From NCBI RefSeq assembly GCF_029436685.1, contig NZ_JAROCY010000028.1, positions 1 through 43,882 of the forward strand: a stretch of 43,882 nucleotides of DNA, written 5' to 3'. A program made the position numbers and the translations under genes. Below, piece after piece: positions 1 through 9,034 of this stretch. The notes under the pieces are model-generated. The model worked only from the letters and a program-made list of their open reading frames with translations, had not been told where the DNA came from and did not search any database. This DNA is from Novosphingobium cyanobacteriorum. Its GTDB lineage: Bacteria > Pseudomonadota > Alphaproteobacteria > Sphingomonadales > Sphingomonadaceae. The number at the start of each line of letters is the position of its first letter. Within the stretch, counting starts at the first letter, position 1.

Positions 1-122
1 CGGCGCCCGTAGGGCGGCACCACATAAAAGGGGCAGGAAAGCCTGCGAATAGCATCTGCTGGCATCGTACCGGATTTGTTCGCCCTTAGCGTGCAGATAC
101 GTCACTTTCGTGTAGTCACCCC
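1..122. mobile_element. terminal segment of a Tn3-family transposon
   Basis: The first 122 bases look like the outer end of a Tn3-family transposon that continues beyond the left edge. The basis is the 38-bp terminal repeat at 85-122 and the abrupt loss of czcA coding sequence at that point. Positions 1-84 would be subterminal transposon DNA; I could not recognise a transposase fragment there. The insertion has removed the C-terminal half of the adjacent czcA. The 5 bases outside the end (123-127, TGGAA) would be one copy of a target-site duplication, but the other side is not in the window. Confidence 0.7.
85..122 (-). repeat. 38-bp Tn3-type terminal inverted repeat
   Basis: Read on the minus strand, the element begins GGGGTGACTACACG and ends TGCACGCTAAG, exactly 38 bases. 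A GGGG start and an ACGCTAAG end are the hallmarks of terminal inverted repeats of Tn3/Tn21-type transposons. The stop codon of the truncated czcA (116-118) lies inside it. Confidence 0.8.
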
Positions 123-1555
123 TGGAAGGTCTTGCCCTCGACTCCTTCGAGCGCGAAGATTGGCAGGTAGACGGCGGTAATGATGATCACGCCGAAAATG
201 CTGGGCTTCACGACTTCGGCGCTGGCCTTGGCGACGAGGCCGAAGCGTTCGTCCCTGTCCAGCAGGCGGCCCATGCGGTGCTGCGCTTCGCCCAGACGCC
301 TCAGGCAGTTCTCGACGATGATCACGGCGCCATCGACGATGAGGCCGAAATCGAGCGCGCCAAGGCTCATCAGGTTGGCGGACGTCCGGGTGGCGAGCAT
401 CCCGGTCAGGGTCATCAGCATGGCCACCGGAATGACAGCGGCCGTCATAAGCGCGGCCCGGAAATTGCCGAGCAGCAAGAACAGGATGACGATGACCAGC
501 AGCGCGCCTTCGGCAAGGTTCTTCTGCACGGTCTGGATCGTGCGTTCGACGAGCGCCGTGCGATCATAGAGTGGACGTACGATGATGCCTTCAGGCAAGG
601 ACTTTGCCGACTCCTCGAGCTTTTCCGCCGCCGCCTGAGCGACGATGCGCGGATTTTCGCCGATCAGCATGGCGACAGTCGCCAGCACCACTTCCTGACC
701 ATTCTTGGTTGCAGCGCCGGTCCGCAGTCCCGATCCGATCGTGACGTCGGCAACGTCGGCAATCCGGAGCGGCACACCGCCGCGCGTCGCGACGATGATT
801 TGCGAAAGATCCTGCTCGTTCGCGGCCTGACCTGGAACGCGGATCAGGATCTGCTCCCCGCTGCGTTCGACATAGCCCGCGCCGCGATTGGCGTTGTTCT
901 TTTCCAATGCCTCGACGACATCGCCCAGTGAAAGACCTAGCGAGGCGAGATAGGAGGAGTTCGGCGTCACGTGATATTGCCGCTCATACCCCCCAATGGT
1001 GTTGACTTCAGCAACACCGCGAACCGTGCGGATTTGCGGCCGGATGACCCAGTCCGACATGGTGCGCAGGTCTTCCGCCGTCCACGGGCTGCCGTCGGGC
1101 TTTTTGGCACCTGGCTTCGCCTCGATCGAGAACATGAAAATTTCGCCAAGCCCGGTCGAAATCGGCCCCATCTCGGGTTCCATGCCCGGCGGGAGCTGTG
1201 ACTTGACCGCCTGGATGCGCTCATTGACCTGCTGGCGGGCGAAATAGATGTCGGTCCCATCATCGAACACCACGGTGACCTGCGACAATCCGTAGCGCGA
1301 GATCGAGCGGGTGTAGGACAGGTTGGGAATGCCTGCGATTGCGGTCTCGATCGGGAAGGTGATGCGTTGCTCGCTCTCGAGCGGAGAGTAACCTTCGGCC
1401 TCGGTGTTGATCTGGACCTGAACATTGGTGATGTCCGGCACGGCGTCGATGGGCAGTTTGGTCGCGCTCCACGCGCCGATGGCGCAGAGGAGGCCAACCA
1501 CGGCCAGAACAAGCCAGCGCTGGCGGATGGAAAAGCCGATGATGCGGGGCAGCAT
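116..1555 (-). pseudogene. czcA: CzcA-type RND efflux permease, truncated by transposon
   Basis: This is the N-terminal half of a heavy-metal RND (HME-RND) inner-membrane pump, the proton-driven engine of a CzcCBA exporter for divalent cations. About 476 residues are genuine, against about 1040-1080 in the family. The start shows the usual KLPIDAVPDITNVQVQIN segment, and the TM4 signature DFGLIVDGAVIIVEN is present. The reading frame continues to EGKTF and then runs into the Tn3-type repeat at 85-122, where it stops. The second periplasmic loop, TM7-12 and most of the proton relay are lost, so the pump should be inactive. It starts at ATG with GGAGG upstream, 17 bases after czcB. A complete paralogue lies at 9035-12274. 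Confidence 0.9.
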
Positions 1556-1572
1556 GATTCAGTCCTCCCCGA

Positions 1573-2820
1573 TCAATGGTCGTGGCTCGCGCCCGACTTT
1601 TCGATGTCGGCGCGAACGAGGAAGGAACCCTTGGCGACATAAGGCGTGCCGGGCTTCAGCCCGCCAAGCACTTCGGTCCATTCGGGTGATGAGCGGCCCA
1701 GCTGGAGCATCCGCACTTCATAATCCTGGCCGTAGTTGGCAAAGACCACCTTGAAGTCGCGGAACGACTGGATCGCTTCGGTCCGCACGGCCAGCGGAAC
1801 GGCAGCGGCATTGATGCTCACGCGGCCGCGCAAGGCCATGCCGGGGCGCAGCGCGCCGGTGCGGTTGGGAATATTGGCGCGGACCAGCGCGGTCCCGGCC
1901 TGCATGTTGCCCTCCGGCAGGTATTCGCCGAGAAGGCTCGATGCGATAGCCTTGCCGTCCTGCGTCTCGACATCGACCTGCATTCCAGGCCGGATGGCAC
2001 CCAGATCCTTCGGAAAGACGTTGAACACCACCGTGGTCTGTGCCGGATCGGTGATGACGTAGAGCGCCCGGTCTCCGGTCACGTCACCGGGATTGGCATT
2101 GCGTTCGGCAACCACGCCGCTGACCGTCGCATAGACCGGATAGACCTGGAGGCTCTCGCTCGATTCGATCCGGGCGAGCAACTGGCCACGCTGGACGTAG
2201 TCACCGACAGCCCTGGTCACGCTGACGACCCGGCCCGGAAACTGCCCGCGGATTTCGGCGCGCGCCGTGGTGGCAAGCTGGACCGTGCCGTAAAGCTCGC
2301 GCGCCTCACCGATCGTCGCGGGTCCGGCGGTCAGAATTGCGATGCCGCCAACCTTTGCGGCCTCTGTCGTAATCCGGGTGCGACCCTCGGGGCTGGCGTA
2401 TTTCCAGACGTGGCGCTGGCCATTTTCGACCGCGACCACCTCGACATCGAAGCTGTGCGGCTCCTCGACCACGCCCTGCCCGGCGAGATACTTGCCCTCG
2501 GGCGTGAAGGCGAAGGTGTTGACCTCGCCGCCGAGCCGCTTGAGCGTTATCGTCACCTGTACCGACTTCGCATCGACAGACTTGCCTTCGCGCGAGGCAA
2601 AGACGCGGAACTGCGGTTCCTGGCCGTCCTCGAAGATCGTTACTTCGACGGCAAAGTCGCCATCCTTGAGCAGGCGGCCGCCGTTCGGCCCCTTGGCCTC
2701 TTCCTCACCTTCGCCATGCTGGCCGCCCTCTTTGGCGGTCGGTTCGGAACCACCGCCACAGGCGGCAAGCGGGATGGCAAGGACAAGCGCGAGCGCTGCG
2801 GAAATCGTGATTTTCTTCAT
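1573..2820 (-). CDS. czcB: CzcB-type periplasmic adaptor (membrane fusion protein), lipoprotein
   Basis: Adaptor subunit (415 aa) that would link the RND pump to the outer-membrane channel. The N-terminus is a lipoprotein signal with the lipobox LAAC, so Cys21 is probably acylated. Residues about 30-150 form an extra N-terminal domain with an acidic/His patch (HGEGEEEAKGPNGGRLL), seen in CzcB-type adaptors. A lipoyl/barrel-sandwich segment follows (GRVVSVTRAVGDYVQRGQLL, then VYATVSGVVAERNANPG), then beta-barrel and membrane-proximal domains. It overlaps the end of czcC by 4 bases (ATGA), indicating translational coupling. Its partner CzcA is truncated, so this adaptor may be orphaned or may serve the intact pump at 9035-12274. 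Substrate Zn/Cd/Co is inferred from family. Confidence 0.9.
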   Translation of the reverse strand: MKKITISAALALVLAIPLAACGGGSEPTAKEGGQHGEGEEEAKGPNGGRLLKDGDFAVEVTIFEDGQEPQFRVFASREGKSVDAKSVQVTITLKRLGGEVNTFAFTPEGKYLAGQGVVEEPHSFDVEVVAVENGQRHVWKYASPEGRTRITTEAAKVGGIAILTAGPATIGEARELYGTVQLATTARAEIRGQFPGRVVSVTRAVGDYVQRGQLLARIESSESLQVYPVYATVSGVVAERNANPGDVTGDRALYVITDPAQTTVVFNVFPKDLGAIRPGMQVDVETQDGKAIASSLLGEYLPEGNMQAGTALVRANIPNRTGALRPGMALRGRVSINAAAVPLAVRTEAIQSFRDFKVVFANYGQDYEVRMLQLGRSSPEWTEVLGGLKPGTPYVAKGSFLVRADIEKSGASHDH

Positions 2821-4052
2821 GGCTGGGTCTCCCCGGCGGCGGCGTCGAAGCGCCCGGTCAGCCGGTCAATCTGGGAAAGGACATCGCGGTAACGGGTCAT
2901 GGCCTCGACCCATTGCGACTGGACTTCGATGATGGCGTCGGCGGCGTCCTGCACGTCGCTGAAACGGAAGCCGCCGCGCGCGTATCCTTCGCGCACTTGC
3001 GCCAGCGCTCGTTGCGCCTTGGGATAGACATCGTGCATGATGCCGTCGGCGCGCATTCGCGCAGCTTCCGCCTCGGCACGCAGCGACGCCAATTCGCGAA
3101 GGCGCTCAAGGCGGGATGCTTCGGCTGTGAACTCGAGCCGCTGCCGTTCGGCTTGCGCCCGCGCGATATTGCCCTGGTTACGGTCGAAGCGGCCGAGCGG
3201 GATCGATATCCCGGCGACGAGGGCGACATCGCCCGTTTCGCGCAAGTGCCGGACGCCGCCGCTCAATGTGTAGTCCTGGACACCGCGTGTCCTTTCAACC
3301 GCCACTGCAGCCTGGGCGCGTTCCACCTCGGCTGCCGCAAGATTGTTGTCGGCAGAAGCGAGACCGTGCTGATGCTCGTCGGGTTTCTCGATCCCGCGAG
3401 GGACTTCGATGTCTTCGGGCTTGCCGCCCCAGAACGAAGCCAGCCTGGCGCGAGCAGCGTTGCGGCGCGAGCGGGCCTCCTCGAGGGCGAGACTGGCCTG
3501 CGAGATCCGCGCAGCCGCCCTCGTCTCGACGAAGACCGGATCCCTGTATCCCCGCACACGGCGGAGCGCCTCGACCTGCATCGCCCGCTCGGTCTCGAGA
3601 CGCTTCTCGGCCAGCCAGATCACTTCCCCGGCAATCTGGAGATCGAGAAAGGCGCGTTGCACTGCCTGGGCGAGATTGAGGCGTGAAATGCGCGACGATG
3701 CTTCGGCCACGCCGATGTCGCGTTCCGCATAGGCGATCCGCGCATCGCGCTTGCCGCCCCGTTCGATGGTCTGGGCATAGGTGACCGTCGTCTCGGCCTG
3801 CCGGAACACATTGTAGGCGCCGGTCCCGGCGATATTCTCGCTGTCCACGGACAACACGGGATTGGGGCGCACACCGGCCTGCGTCCGTCCTGCCCGGGCA
3901 GCATCAATACCGGCCGCTTGCGCCGCAATTGCCGGTGATGCGGCCGTAGCTCGCCGCACGGCCTCCTCAAGGCTGATGGGTTCGGCCCTTGCCATCGTAG
4001 GCAAGGCCAGCGCCAGCCCGGCCATTAGGCCGGCGCGCAATTTCAATGACAT
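2817..4052 (-). CDS. czcC: CzcC-type outer-membrane efflux channel (TolC family)
   Basis: Outer-membrane factor of the truncated czcCBA set, forming the trimeric exit duct. The predicted signal peptide starts MSLKLRAGLMAGLALALP and ends ARA. It is followed by two OEP repeats with long Ala/Arg/Glu-rich helices, for example around residues 95-215 and 260-390. I chose the ATG at 4052 because AGGAG lies 7 bases upstream and a signal peptide begins there. An in-frame TTG at 4076 would add only eight residues with no better ribosome site. Length (411 aa) is normal. It is the first pump gene of the set, followed with a 4-base overlap by czcB. Confidence 0.87.
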   Translation of the reverse strand: MSLKLRAGLMAGLALALPTMARAEPISLEEAVRRATAASPAIAAQAAGIDAARAGRTQAGVRPNPVLSVDSENIAGTGAYNVFRQAETTVTYAQTIERGGKRDARIAYAERDIGVAEASSRISRLNLAQAVQRAFLDLQIAGEVIWLAEKRLETERAMQVEALRRVRGYRDPVFVETRAAARISQASLALEEARSRRNAARARLASFWGGKPEDIEVPRGIEKPDEHQHGLASADNNLAAAEVERAQAAVAVERTRGVQDYTLSGGVRHLRETGDVALVAGISIPLGRFDRNQGNIARAQAERQRLEFTAEASRLERLRELASLRAEAEAARMRADGIMHDVYPKAQRALAQVREGYARGGFRFSDVQDAADAIIEVQSQWVEAMTRYRDVLSQIDRLTGRFDAAAGETQP

Positions 4053-4115
4053 GGAATGCTCCTGAATCGCAAACAAGGCTTAACGGGAGGATTCTCCCGC
4101 AGTCTGGAAGGCGAT

Positions 4116-4451
4116 TCAGGCTAGCGGCGGCTCCACCGGCGGCGCCAATGCGTAAGAGGCAAGGACCCGGGCCTTGCCTGGCGACAGGAGTTCGCGTCGA
4201 GCGAGCAGCAGGTCGGAGCCCATGCCCATGCCAGCAGCCATCGCGACCGGGCAATGATGATGCTGAAGCGTTTCCTGGCCCGATTCCGGAGCGCGCTGCT
4301 CGTGGCGCTCTTCTGCGATTTCCGCTGCCGCATGGCCGATCACCGCCATGGTGCCATGATGCTCTTGCACCCCATGCGCCAGCGCAGGCGAATGCGCTTC
4401 GCCGAACAGCACGGCAAACAACACCAGAAACGGAAGAAGGGCGCCCCTCAT
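4116..4451 (-). CDS. small His-rich exported protein heading the czcCBA set
   Basis: A 111-residue protein with a hydrophobic signal peptide (MRGALLPFLVLFAVLFGEAH) and a probable mature start after ALA. The mature part is rich in His (HGVQEHHG, then HHHC) with one Cys and a Met cluster (AMAAGMGMG), and ends LAPPVEPPLA. The protein at 14979-15371 shares HHHC and the tail LAPPTEPPAAA and also sits directly before a czcC, so the two form a family. A periplasmic metal-binding or regulatory role, like the small CzcI/CopL-type proteins, is inferred. No good ribosome site precedes the ATG, and the frame is open upstream to 4547, so the start is uncertain. Confidence 0.65.
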   Translation of the reverse strand: MRGALLPFLVLFAVLFGEAHSPALAHGVQEHHGTMAVIGHAAAEIAEERHEQRAPESGQETLQHHHCPVAMAAGMGMGSDLLLARRELLSPGKARVLASYALAPPVEPPLA

Positions 4452-4556
4452 GCCGCGGCGCGTAGCAGACAGCTTAGTTAACCGCAATGGCGTGAATCCG
4501 GATCGCTGTGCAGTATCAGAGAATGCGGGACAATCGGCTCGCGGCAATGTTTCGGT

Positions 4557-5360
4557 TCAGCCAGACAAATACCACGAAAACTCGGAGCATTCGGCAAATT
4601 GCCGGGTTGCATTGCCAAACAGGCGATCACGCAAGCCCCGCTCGCCTTTCACCCCCGAGATGAGCACATCCGCGCCGCAATCGAGCGCATGCACGATTAT
4701 TTCAGCGCCAGGTTTGTTATTGCGGTCAGGGAGATGGACGGCCTGGGCCGTCAATCCGCGGCTCCCGAGATAGCCGACGACCTGTTCCAGCCTCGCGGCG
4801 GAAATCTCGTCACCGGCACCGACAATGTGTATCCGGCCCGCGGAACTCAGAAGATTCAGCGACGAATGCAGGGCGCGCCGGGACGACGCGCAGTCTTTCC
4901 AGGCGATCACGGCAACACCGATCGGGTTTGCCTCAACCCCGCGCTTCAGGCGCAGCACCGGCGTTCCAGAGCGGATCGCAAGGTCGACCGGATCAGGCGT
5001 GACGCATTCCTCGTCCACCTCTGCGATCGTTACGAGCAAGTCGGAGGTATAAAGATGCTCCAGAATCGCCTCCTCAGGCGTTCCGACACCGCTGCACCAT
5101 TCCACCATACCGTGCGAAAAAATGGCATCCTCCGAAAACATCCGCCGCACCGCAGCCGTTCTGGACTGCAAACGCGCTTCCAACGCCTCGGTAGCGATCT
5201 GATTGCGGAACGCCGCCCCGCCGAAGTCCGGCTTGGGCCAGGCGTAGGAGATACATGACAGCCGCGCCGAGGCGGCTTCGTTGAACTTTCCCAACCATGC
5301 GAACAGCCGATCGAGGCCATTTTTTGGGCAAGCATCGACGGCGACATTCGTGATCTGCAT
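4557..5360 (-). CDS. universal stress protein with two Usp domains
   Basis: Cytoplasmic UspA-superfamily protein of about 267 residues, the size of tandem-domain family members. The second half (about 140-260) has the clearer fold, with the motif ISGVKGERGLRDRLFGNATRQF that corresponds to the nucleotide-binding G-2x-G-9x-G-(S/T) region. The first half is more diverged. I use ATG 5360 because GGAGG lies 8 bases upstream; a GTG at 5369 falls immediately after that site. It sits between the P-type ATPase and the second czc set and is preceded by a strongly folded leader (5400-5477). Stress function in metal-loaded cells is inferred from context. Confidence 0.8.
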   Translation of the reverse strand: MQITNVAVDACPKNGLDRLFAWLGKFNEAASARLSCISYAWPKPDFGGAAFRNQIATEALEARLQSRTAAVRRMFSEDAIFSHGMVEWCSGVGTPEEAILEHLYTSDLLVTIAEVDEECVTPDPVDLAIRSGTPVLRLKRGVEANPIGVAVIAWKDCASSRRALHSSLNLLSSAGRIHIVGAGDEISAARLEQVVGYLGSRGLTAQAVHLPDRNNKPGAEIIVHALDCGADVLISGVKGERGLRDRLFGNATRQFAECSEFSWYLSG

Positions 5361-5399
5361 TTCAGACACCTCCGGTTGCGATCATATCTCGATGCCGAA

Positions 5400-5477
5400 G
5401 CGGTGCATACCGCCGGGCTGCCTCTTGTTACCAAGAGGTCGCCGGGGACACAGCAGGGGCGAAGCCATGTCCCCGGC
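5400..5477 (-). other. tandem hairpins in the leader of the Usp gene (candidate structured RNA)
   Basis: On the minus strand three hairpins follow each other between the ATPase stop and the Usp start. The first has a perfect 10-bp stem GCCGGGGACA / TGTCCCCGGC (5441-5450 with 5468-5477). The second has a 7-bp stem CCTCTTG/CAAGAGG (5421-5438) capped by GTAA, a GNRA tetraloop. The third has a 5-bp stem GCGGT/ACCGC (5400-5413). No U-run follows, so these are not simple terminators. They could be a regulatory leader, an mRNA-stability element or a small RNA. I do not recognise a known riboswitch. Confidence 0.45.
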
Positions 5478-5581
5478 GTGGCGACGCGAATCCCTGGGTG
5501 CCTGTCCTCCTGCGGTGAGGCTCTCTTGCTGCCGAGGGATCTGTCACCAATTCGAACTCCAGCTACTCGCTTGCCACCCTT

Positions 5582-8065
5582 TCACTGCCCCCCTTCGAAT
5601 TCTCTGCCGCGCGGATCGCGATAGCCCAGCAACCGCAGTGCATTGATCACGACCAGAAGGGTCGACCCCTCATGCACAGCGACGGCGGGGCCGATGCCAA
5701 GCCCGAGTATGGTTGCCGGAACCAGCAGCGCGACGACACCGAGGCTGACGAAGACATTTTGCCGAATAACCGAGCGGGTCTTCCGACTGAGGCCAACCGC
5801 GAACGGCAGATGGGAGAGATCGTCCGCCATCAACGCAACGTCGGCGGTTTCGAGCGCCACATCGGAGCCCGCCGCTCCCATCGCGATGCTGACGGTCGCG
5901 CTAGCCATGGCGGGCGCATCGTTGACCCCGTCGCCGACCATGGCAACCTTGGTCTTCTCACGCAGCGACTTGATCAGATCGACCTTGTCCTCGGGCATCA
6001 GATCGCCCCAAGCCTCGTCGAGGCCAACCTCACGCGACATGGCCTGCGCGATCCGGTGGTGATCGCCCGACAGCATGATCATCCGTTCGATGCCAAGTTG
6101 GCGCAGACGTGCGATTGTCGGCCGAGCCGTTTCCCTGAGGGCATCCTGGAGGCCGATCGCACCGAGATCGCGATTCCCGCGGCGAACAACCATTGTCGTG
6201 TGGCCGGTCATGCGAAGGCGAGAAATCGCGCTTCCCATTTCGAGAGAAAGCGGGGCGATACCATCCACGCCAAACATCTCGGCCTTGCCAATCAGCACTG
6301 TTTCACCGTCGATCACGGCCGAGACGCCTCGGCCGGTCAGGCTTTCCAGGCTGGTGGCAACGGGAACGGCGGCGTCGCCGGTCAGAGCGCGGCCATCGCG
6401 CGCGATGGCCTGCGCCAGCGGATGATCGCTGAGGCTTTCCACCGCGACGGCAACCGCCATCAGTTCCTCTTTTGTAACTCCCTCGGCGGGTATGACTTCC
6501 TGGATGCGAGGTTCGCCTCTGGTGAGCGTGCCCGTCTTGTCGAAGGCGATCGCGTTCAGCGACCCCAGCAGTTCGAGCGGTGCACCGCCCTTGATCAGCA
6601 CGCCTCCCCGCGCGGCCCGCGCCACGCCGGATAGCACCGCGCTTGGCGTTGCGATGGCGAGCGCGCAGGGGCTGGCCGCGACAAGAACCGCCATTGCCCG
6701 GTAGAAGCTGTCACGGAACGGTTCGTCGATCACGACCCAGGCGAACAGCAGCAGTCCGGCAAGGCCCAGCACCGCAGGTACGAAGACGCGCTCGAACCGG
6801 TCGGTGAACCGCTGGGTCGGAGACTTCTGGGTTTCGGCTTCGCTGACCAGCTTGATGACCTTGGCCAACGTGCTTTCGCGCGATATCCGGGTGACCTCGA
6901 TCTCGATCGCCCCGCTGCCGTTGATCGTCCCGGCAAAGACGCGATAGGCGGCATCAAGCACGTCGGGATTGGCGCGCGCGGCGGAATCGTCCATCACCGC
7001 ACGCTTGTCGACGGGCATGCTTTCGCCGGTCACGGGAGCCTGATTGACGGCTGTCGTGCCCTTGAGCACGAACCCGTCGGCGGCGATCCGCTCGTCCGGC
7101 TTTACCACCACCACATCGCCGACTTCGAGTTCCTCGACGGGGACTTCGCTGGTGGTCCCGTCCCGATGCCTGACCATCGCCGTGCGCGGCGCGAGCTTAG
7201 CGAGCGCTTCGATCGCCCGCTTGGCCCGGCCCATCGCATAGTGTTCAAGCGCGTGGCCCAGGCTGAACAGAAAGAGCAGCAATGCGCCTTCCGCCCATGC
7301 CCCCAGAGCCGCCGCGCCTGCCGCCGCGACCAGCATCAGCGTATCGATCTCGAAACGCTTCATCCGCAGGTTTTCGATCGCCTCGCGCAGCGTGAAGAAG
7401 CCGCCAAGGCCGTAGGCCAGGAGATAGAGCGCGAGTGGAAGCCAGCTCGGCGCGGCCGGCACGAGGCGTTCGATGGCGTAGCCGATGCCCACCGCGCCGC
7501 CACAGCCCAGCGCGAAGGCCAGTTCGGCCCATTCGCCGAGGATCCCGCCATGGGCATGGTCATGAGGCTTGCCCTCGTGGTCGTGATCGCCGGGAGGATG
7601 TGCGTGATCCTCCTCGATCGGCTCCTCCGGACCGGCACCCATGCCCTCGAGAACTTTTGCAATTTGCGCGGCGTCGATCAGCGTGCGGTCGAACTCGACG
7701 CGAACAGCGCCGCCGCCGCCAACGGCGGCTTCCAGCACGCCAGGCAAGGCCCTGAGCCGCGCTTCGATCGTCCGGGCCCTGCGGGCGTGCAGTGTTCCCC
7801 CTTCCCAGACCGCATGGCCGAAGCGCGAGGCGATTTCCGCGCCGGCGGTCTCCACCGCCGCCCGGACCTGCACCAGGGAAAGTCTGTCCGGATCAAAGTG
7901 GACGCAAAGCCGAGCCGGTAGCCCGTTCTCCGCCTCGACGACATGGGCGTTCTCGACGCCATCGCGCGCATTCAGGGTGGATTGAAGCCTCTCGACACAA
8001 CGGTCGGCGACATCCGGCACTTCGGGAAGGAGCAGGGGAATATCGAACTGGAGCTTCTCGGTCAT
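5582..8065 (-). CDS. P1B-4-type heavy-metal-transporting P-type ATPase
   Basis: Inner-membrane ATPase (827 aa) exporting divalent metal from the cytoplasm. The catalytic Asp is in DKTGTLT at residue 509; TGES (about 347) and GDGVNDAP are present. The TM6 metal motif is SPC (465-467), not the CPC of ZntA/CadA/CopA, and the last helix carries HEGST (798-802). SPC with HEGG/S-T defines the P1B-4 group (CoaT/CtpD-like; Co, Zn, Cd or Fe), so a CadA/ZntA label would mislead. The N-terminus has two HMA-like segments (about 5-80 and 95-143) without CxxC, then a His-rich linker (153-172). It starts at ATG with GGAG upstream. Confidence 0.9.
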   Translation of the reverse strand: MTEKLQFDIPLLLPEVPDVADRCVERLQSTLNARDGVENAHVVEAENGLPARLCVHFDPDRLSLVQVRAAVETAGAEIASRFGHAVWEGGTLHARRARTIEARLRALPGVLEAAVGGGGAVRVEFDRTLIDAAQIAKVLEGMGAGPEEPIEEDHAHPPGDHDHEGKPHDHAHGGILGEWAELAFALGCGGAVGIGYAIERLVPAAPSWLPLALYLLAYGLGGFFTLREAIENLRMKRFEIDTLMLVAAAGAAALGAWAEGALLLFLFSLGHALEHYAMGRAKRAIEALAKLAPRTAMVRHRDGTTSEVPVEELEVGDVVVVKPDERIAADGFVLKGTTAVNQAPVTGESMPVDKRAVMDDSAARANPDVLDAAYRVFAGTINGSGAIEIEVTRISRESTLAKVIKLVSEAETQKSPTQRFTDRFERVFVPAVLGLAGLLLFAWVVIDEPFRDSFYRAMAVLVAASPCALAIATPSAVLSGVARAARGGVLIKGGAPLELLGSLNAIAFDKTGTLTRGEPRIQEVIPAEGVTKEELMAVAVAVESLSDHPLAQAIARDGRALTGDAAVPVATSLESLTGRGVSAVIDGETVLIGKAEMFGVDGIAPLSLEMGSAISRLRMTGHTTMVVRRGNRDLGAIGLQDALRETARPTIARLRQLGIERMIMLSGDHHRIAQAMSREVGLDEAWGDLMPEDKVDLIKSLREKTKVAMVGDGVNDAPAMASATVSIAMGAAGSDVALETADVALMADDLSHLPFAVGLSRKTRSVIRQNVFVSLGVVALLVPATILGLGIGPAVAVHEGSTLLVVINALRLLGYRDPRGREFEGGQ

Positions 8066-8143
8066 ACAGTCTCCATCACCTCATTTCCCGATTTCGCGTC
8101 ATGCGCGCCGCCAGAACCAGAATCGAGCAACAGCATCGGGGAT

Positions 8144-8608
8144 CTACCTGTTGTGCCGGCGCACATAACGCGCCGTCGTAGTTGCACGCTGGACATGCGC
8201 CTTGAGCGCGGCATCGGTTCGAGCCAGCATCCGGGCGAACATCCCCTTCAGCCCCAGCAGGCCCAGAAACGAAAAGAGGCCGATACAGCGCATGCCGTGG
8301 GCGATCAGGGTTTCATGCTGGGTCCAGGTGACCTGAAAGCTTTCTTCGAACTCAAGGACCCCGGGTATGCCAATCCGCAAGGACAGTTCGCGATTGGAGT
8401 CTGATCGGGTCAGCCTTGCGTCGGCGGTAACCATGGCTTCTCCCCGCCCCCATCGACGCGCCGTGCAAAGGAGCTTGCCGGGATTTTGCGTGTCGGAATG
8501 CAAGGCAAAGACCGGATGCCATTCCCGGTAACGCTCGACATCCGCGATGACCCTCCAGACGCGGATCGCCGGCATGCCGAGTACCAGGGATGAACGACAG
8601 GCGATCAT
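8144..8608 (-). CDS. SRPBCC (START-like) domain protein
   Basis: Small protein (154 aa from this start) with the features of the SRPBCC/polyketide-cyclase-like fold: an opening strand, then IRVWRVIADVERYREWHP near the start, a central beta region (RLTRSDSNRELSLRIGIPG) and a C-terminal amphipathic helix. Such proteins bind hydrophobic ligands; no function is known here. The frame is open to 8722, where a TTG start would overlap the upstream DUF190 gene by 44 bases. I prefer ATG 8608, right at the domain start, although its ribosome site is weak. It lies between DUF190 and the ATPase in the same direction and is probably cotranscribed. Confidence 0.6.
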   Translation of the reverse strand: MIACRSSLVLGMPAIRVWRVIADVERYREWHPVFALHSDTQNPGKLLCTARRWGRGEAMVTADARLTRSDSNRELSLRIGIPGVLEFEESFQVTWTQHETLIAHGMRCIGLFSFLGLLGLKGMFARMLARTDAALKAHVQRATTTARYVRRHNR

Positions 8609-8678
8609 CAGGGAGCGCCTGGTCCGGCGGACAAGCGCCGCGATGCCCCCCTTGTCGGGCAGGGCGGTTTCTTTGCCG

Positions 8679-9023
8679 TCACTGGCCTTGTCCCGAGATG
8701 ACGCCGTTCGCCTTGCCGCCAACCACCTCCACGGTTTCGAGAGTCATCAGGCCGATGCCCGGGACGTCGGCAAGCGCTTCGACGAATGAACGCAGCTTGC
8801 CTTCCTCATCGACGATCTCGACCACGACGGCCCGATCGCTTTCGAGCACATGCCGCCGATGAAGATGCGCCGAGTGCCCGAAGCCAATAAGCGCGTCGAT
8901 CACCGTTGCGCCCGCGAGCTTTCGCTCGCGGGCAAGGGAGGCGGCATATTCGAAGACCTTGCGGTCGCCGATATAGGCCCCCTCGTCGGTATAGATTCTG
9001 AGCAGTTTGATGGACTGGTTCAT
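8679..9023 (-). CDS. DUF190 family (PII-like fold) protein
   Basis: A 114-residue cytoplasmic protein. The features KLLRIYTDEGAYIGDRKVFE, ATVIDALIGFGHSAHLH and VVEIVDEEGKLRSFVEAL match DUF190 proteins, which have a ferredoxin-like/PII-like fold. Family members often sit beside ion channels and metal pumps, but their ligand is unsettled. It begins at ATG with a strong GGAGG 7 bases upstream and follows the intact czcA after 11 bases, so it is the last gene of that pump operon. A role in sensing metal or nucleotides for the pump is only an inference. Confidence 0.85.
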   Translation of the reverse strand: MNQSIKLLRIYTDEGAYIGDRKVFEYAASLARERKLAGATVIDALIGFGHSAHLHRRHVLESDRAVVVEIVDEEGKLRSFVEALADVPGIGLMTLETVEVVGGKANGVISGQGQ

Positions 9024-9034
9024 GGCGGCCTCCT

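Noticed and set aside
4557..5369. start of the Usp gene at GTG 5369
   Set aside because: GTG directly follows GGAG with no spacing; ATG 5360 has GGAGG at 8 bases.
5521..5560. GTTCGAAT-like T-arm sequence suggesting a tRNA or tmRNA fragment
   Set aside because: No acceptor stem, anticodon arm or CCA context could be built around it.
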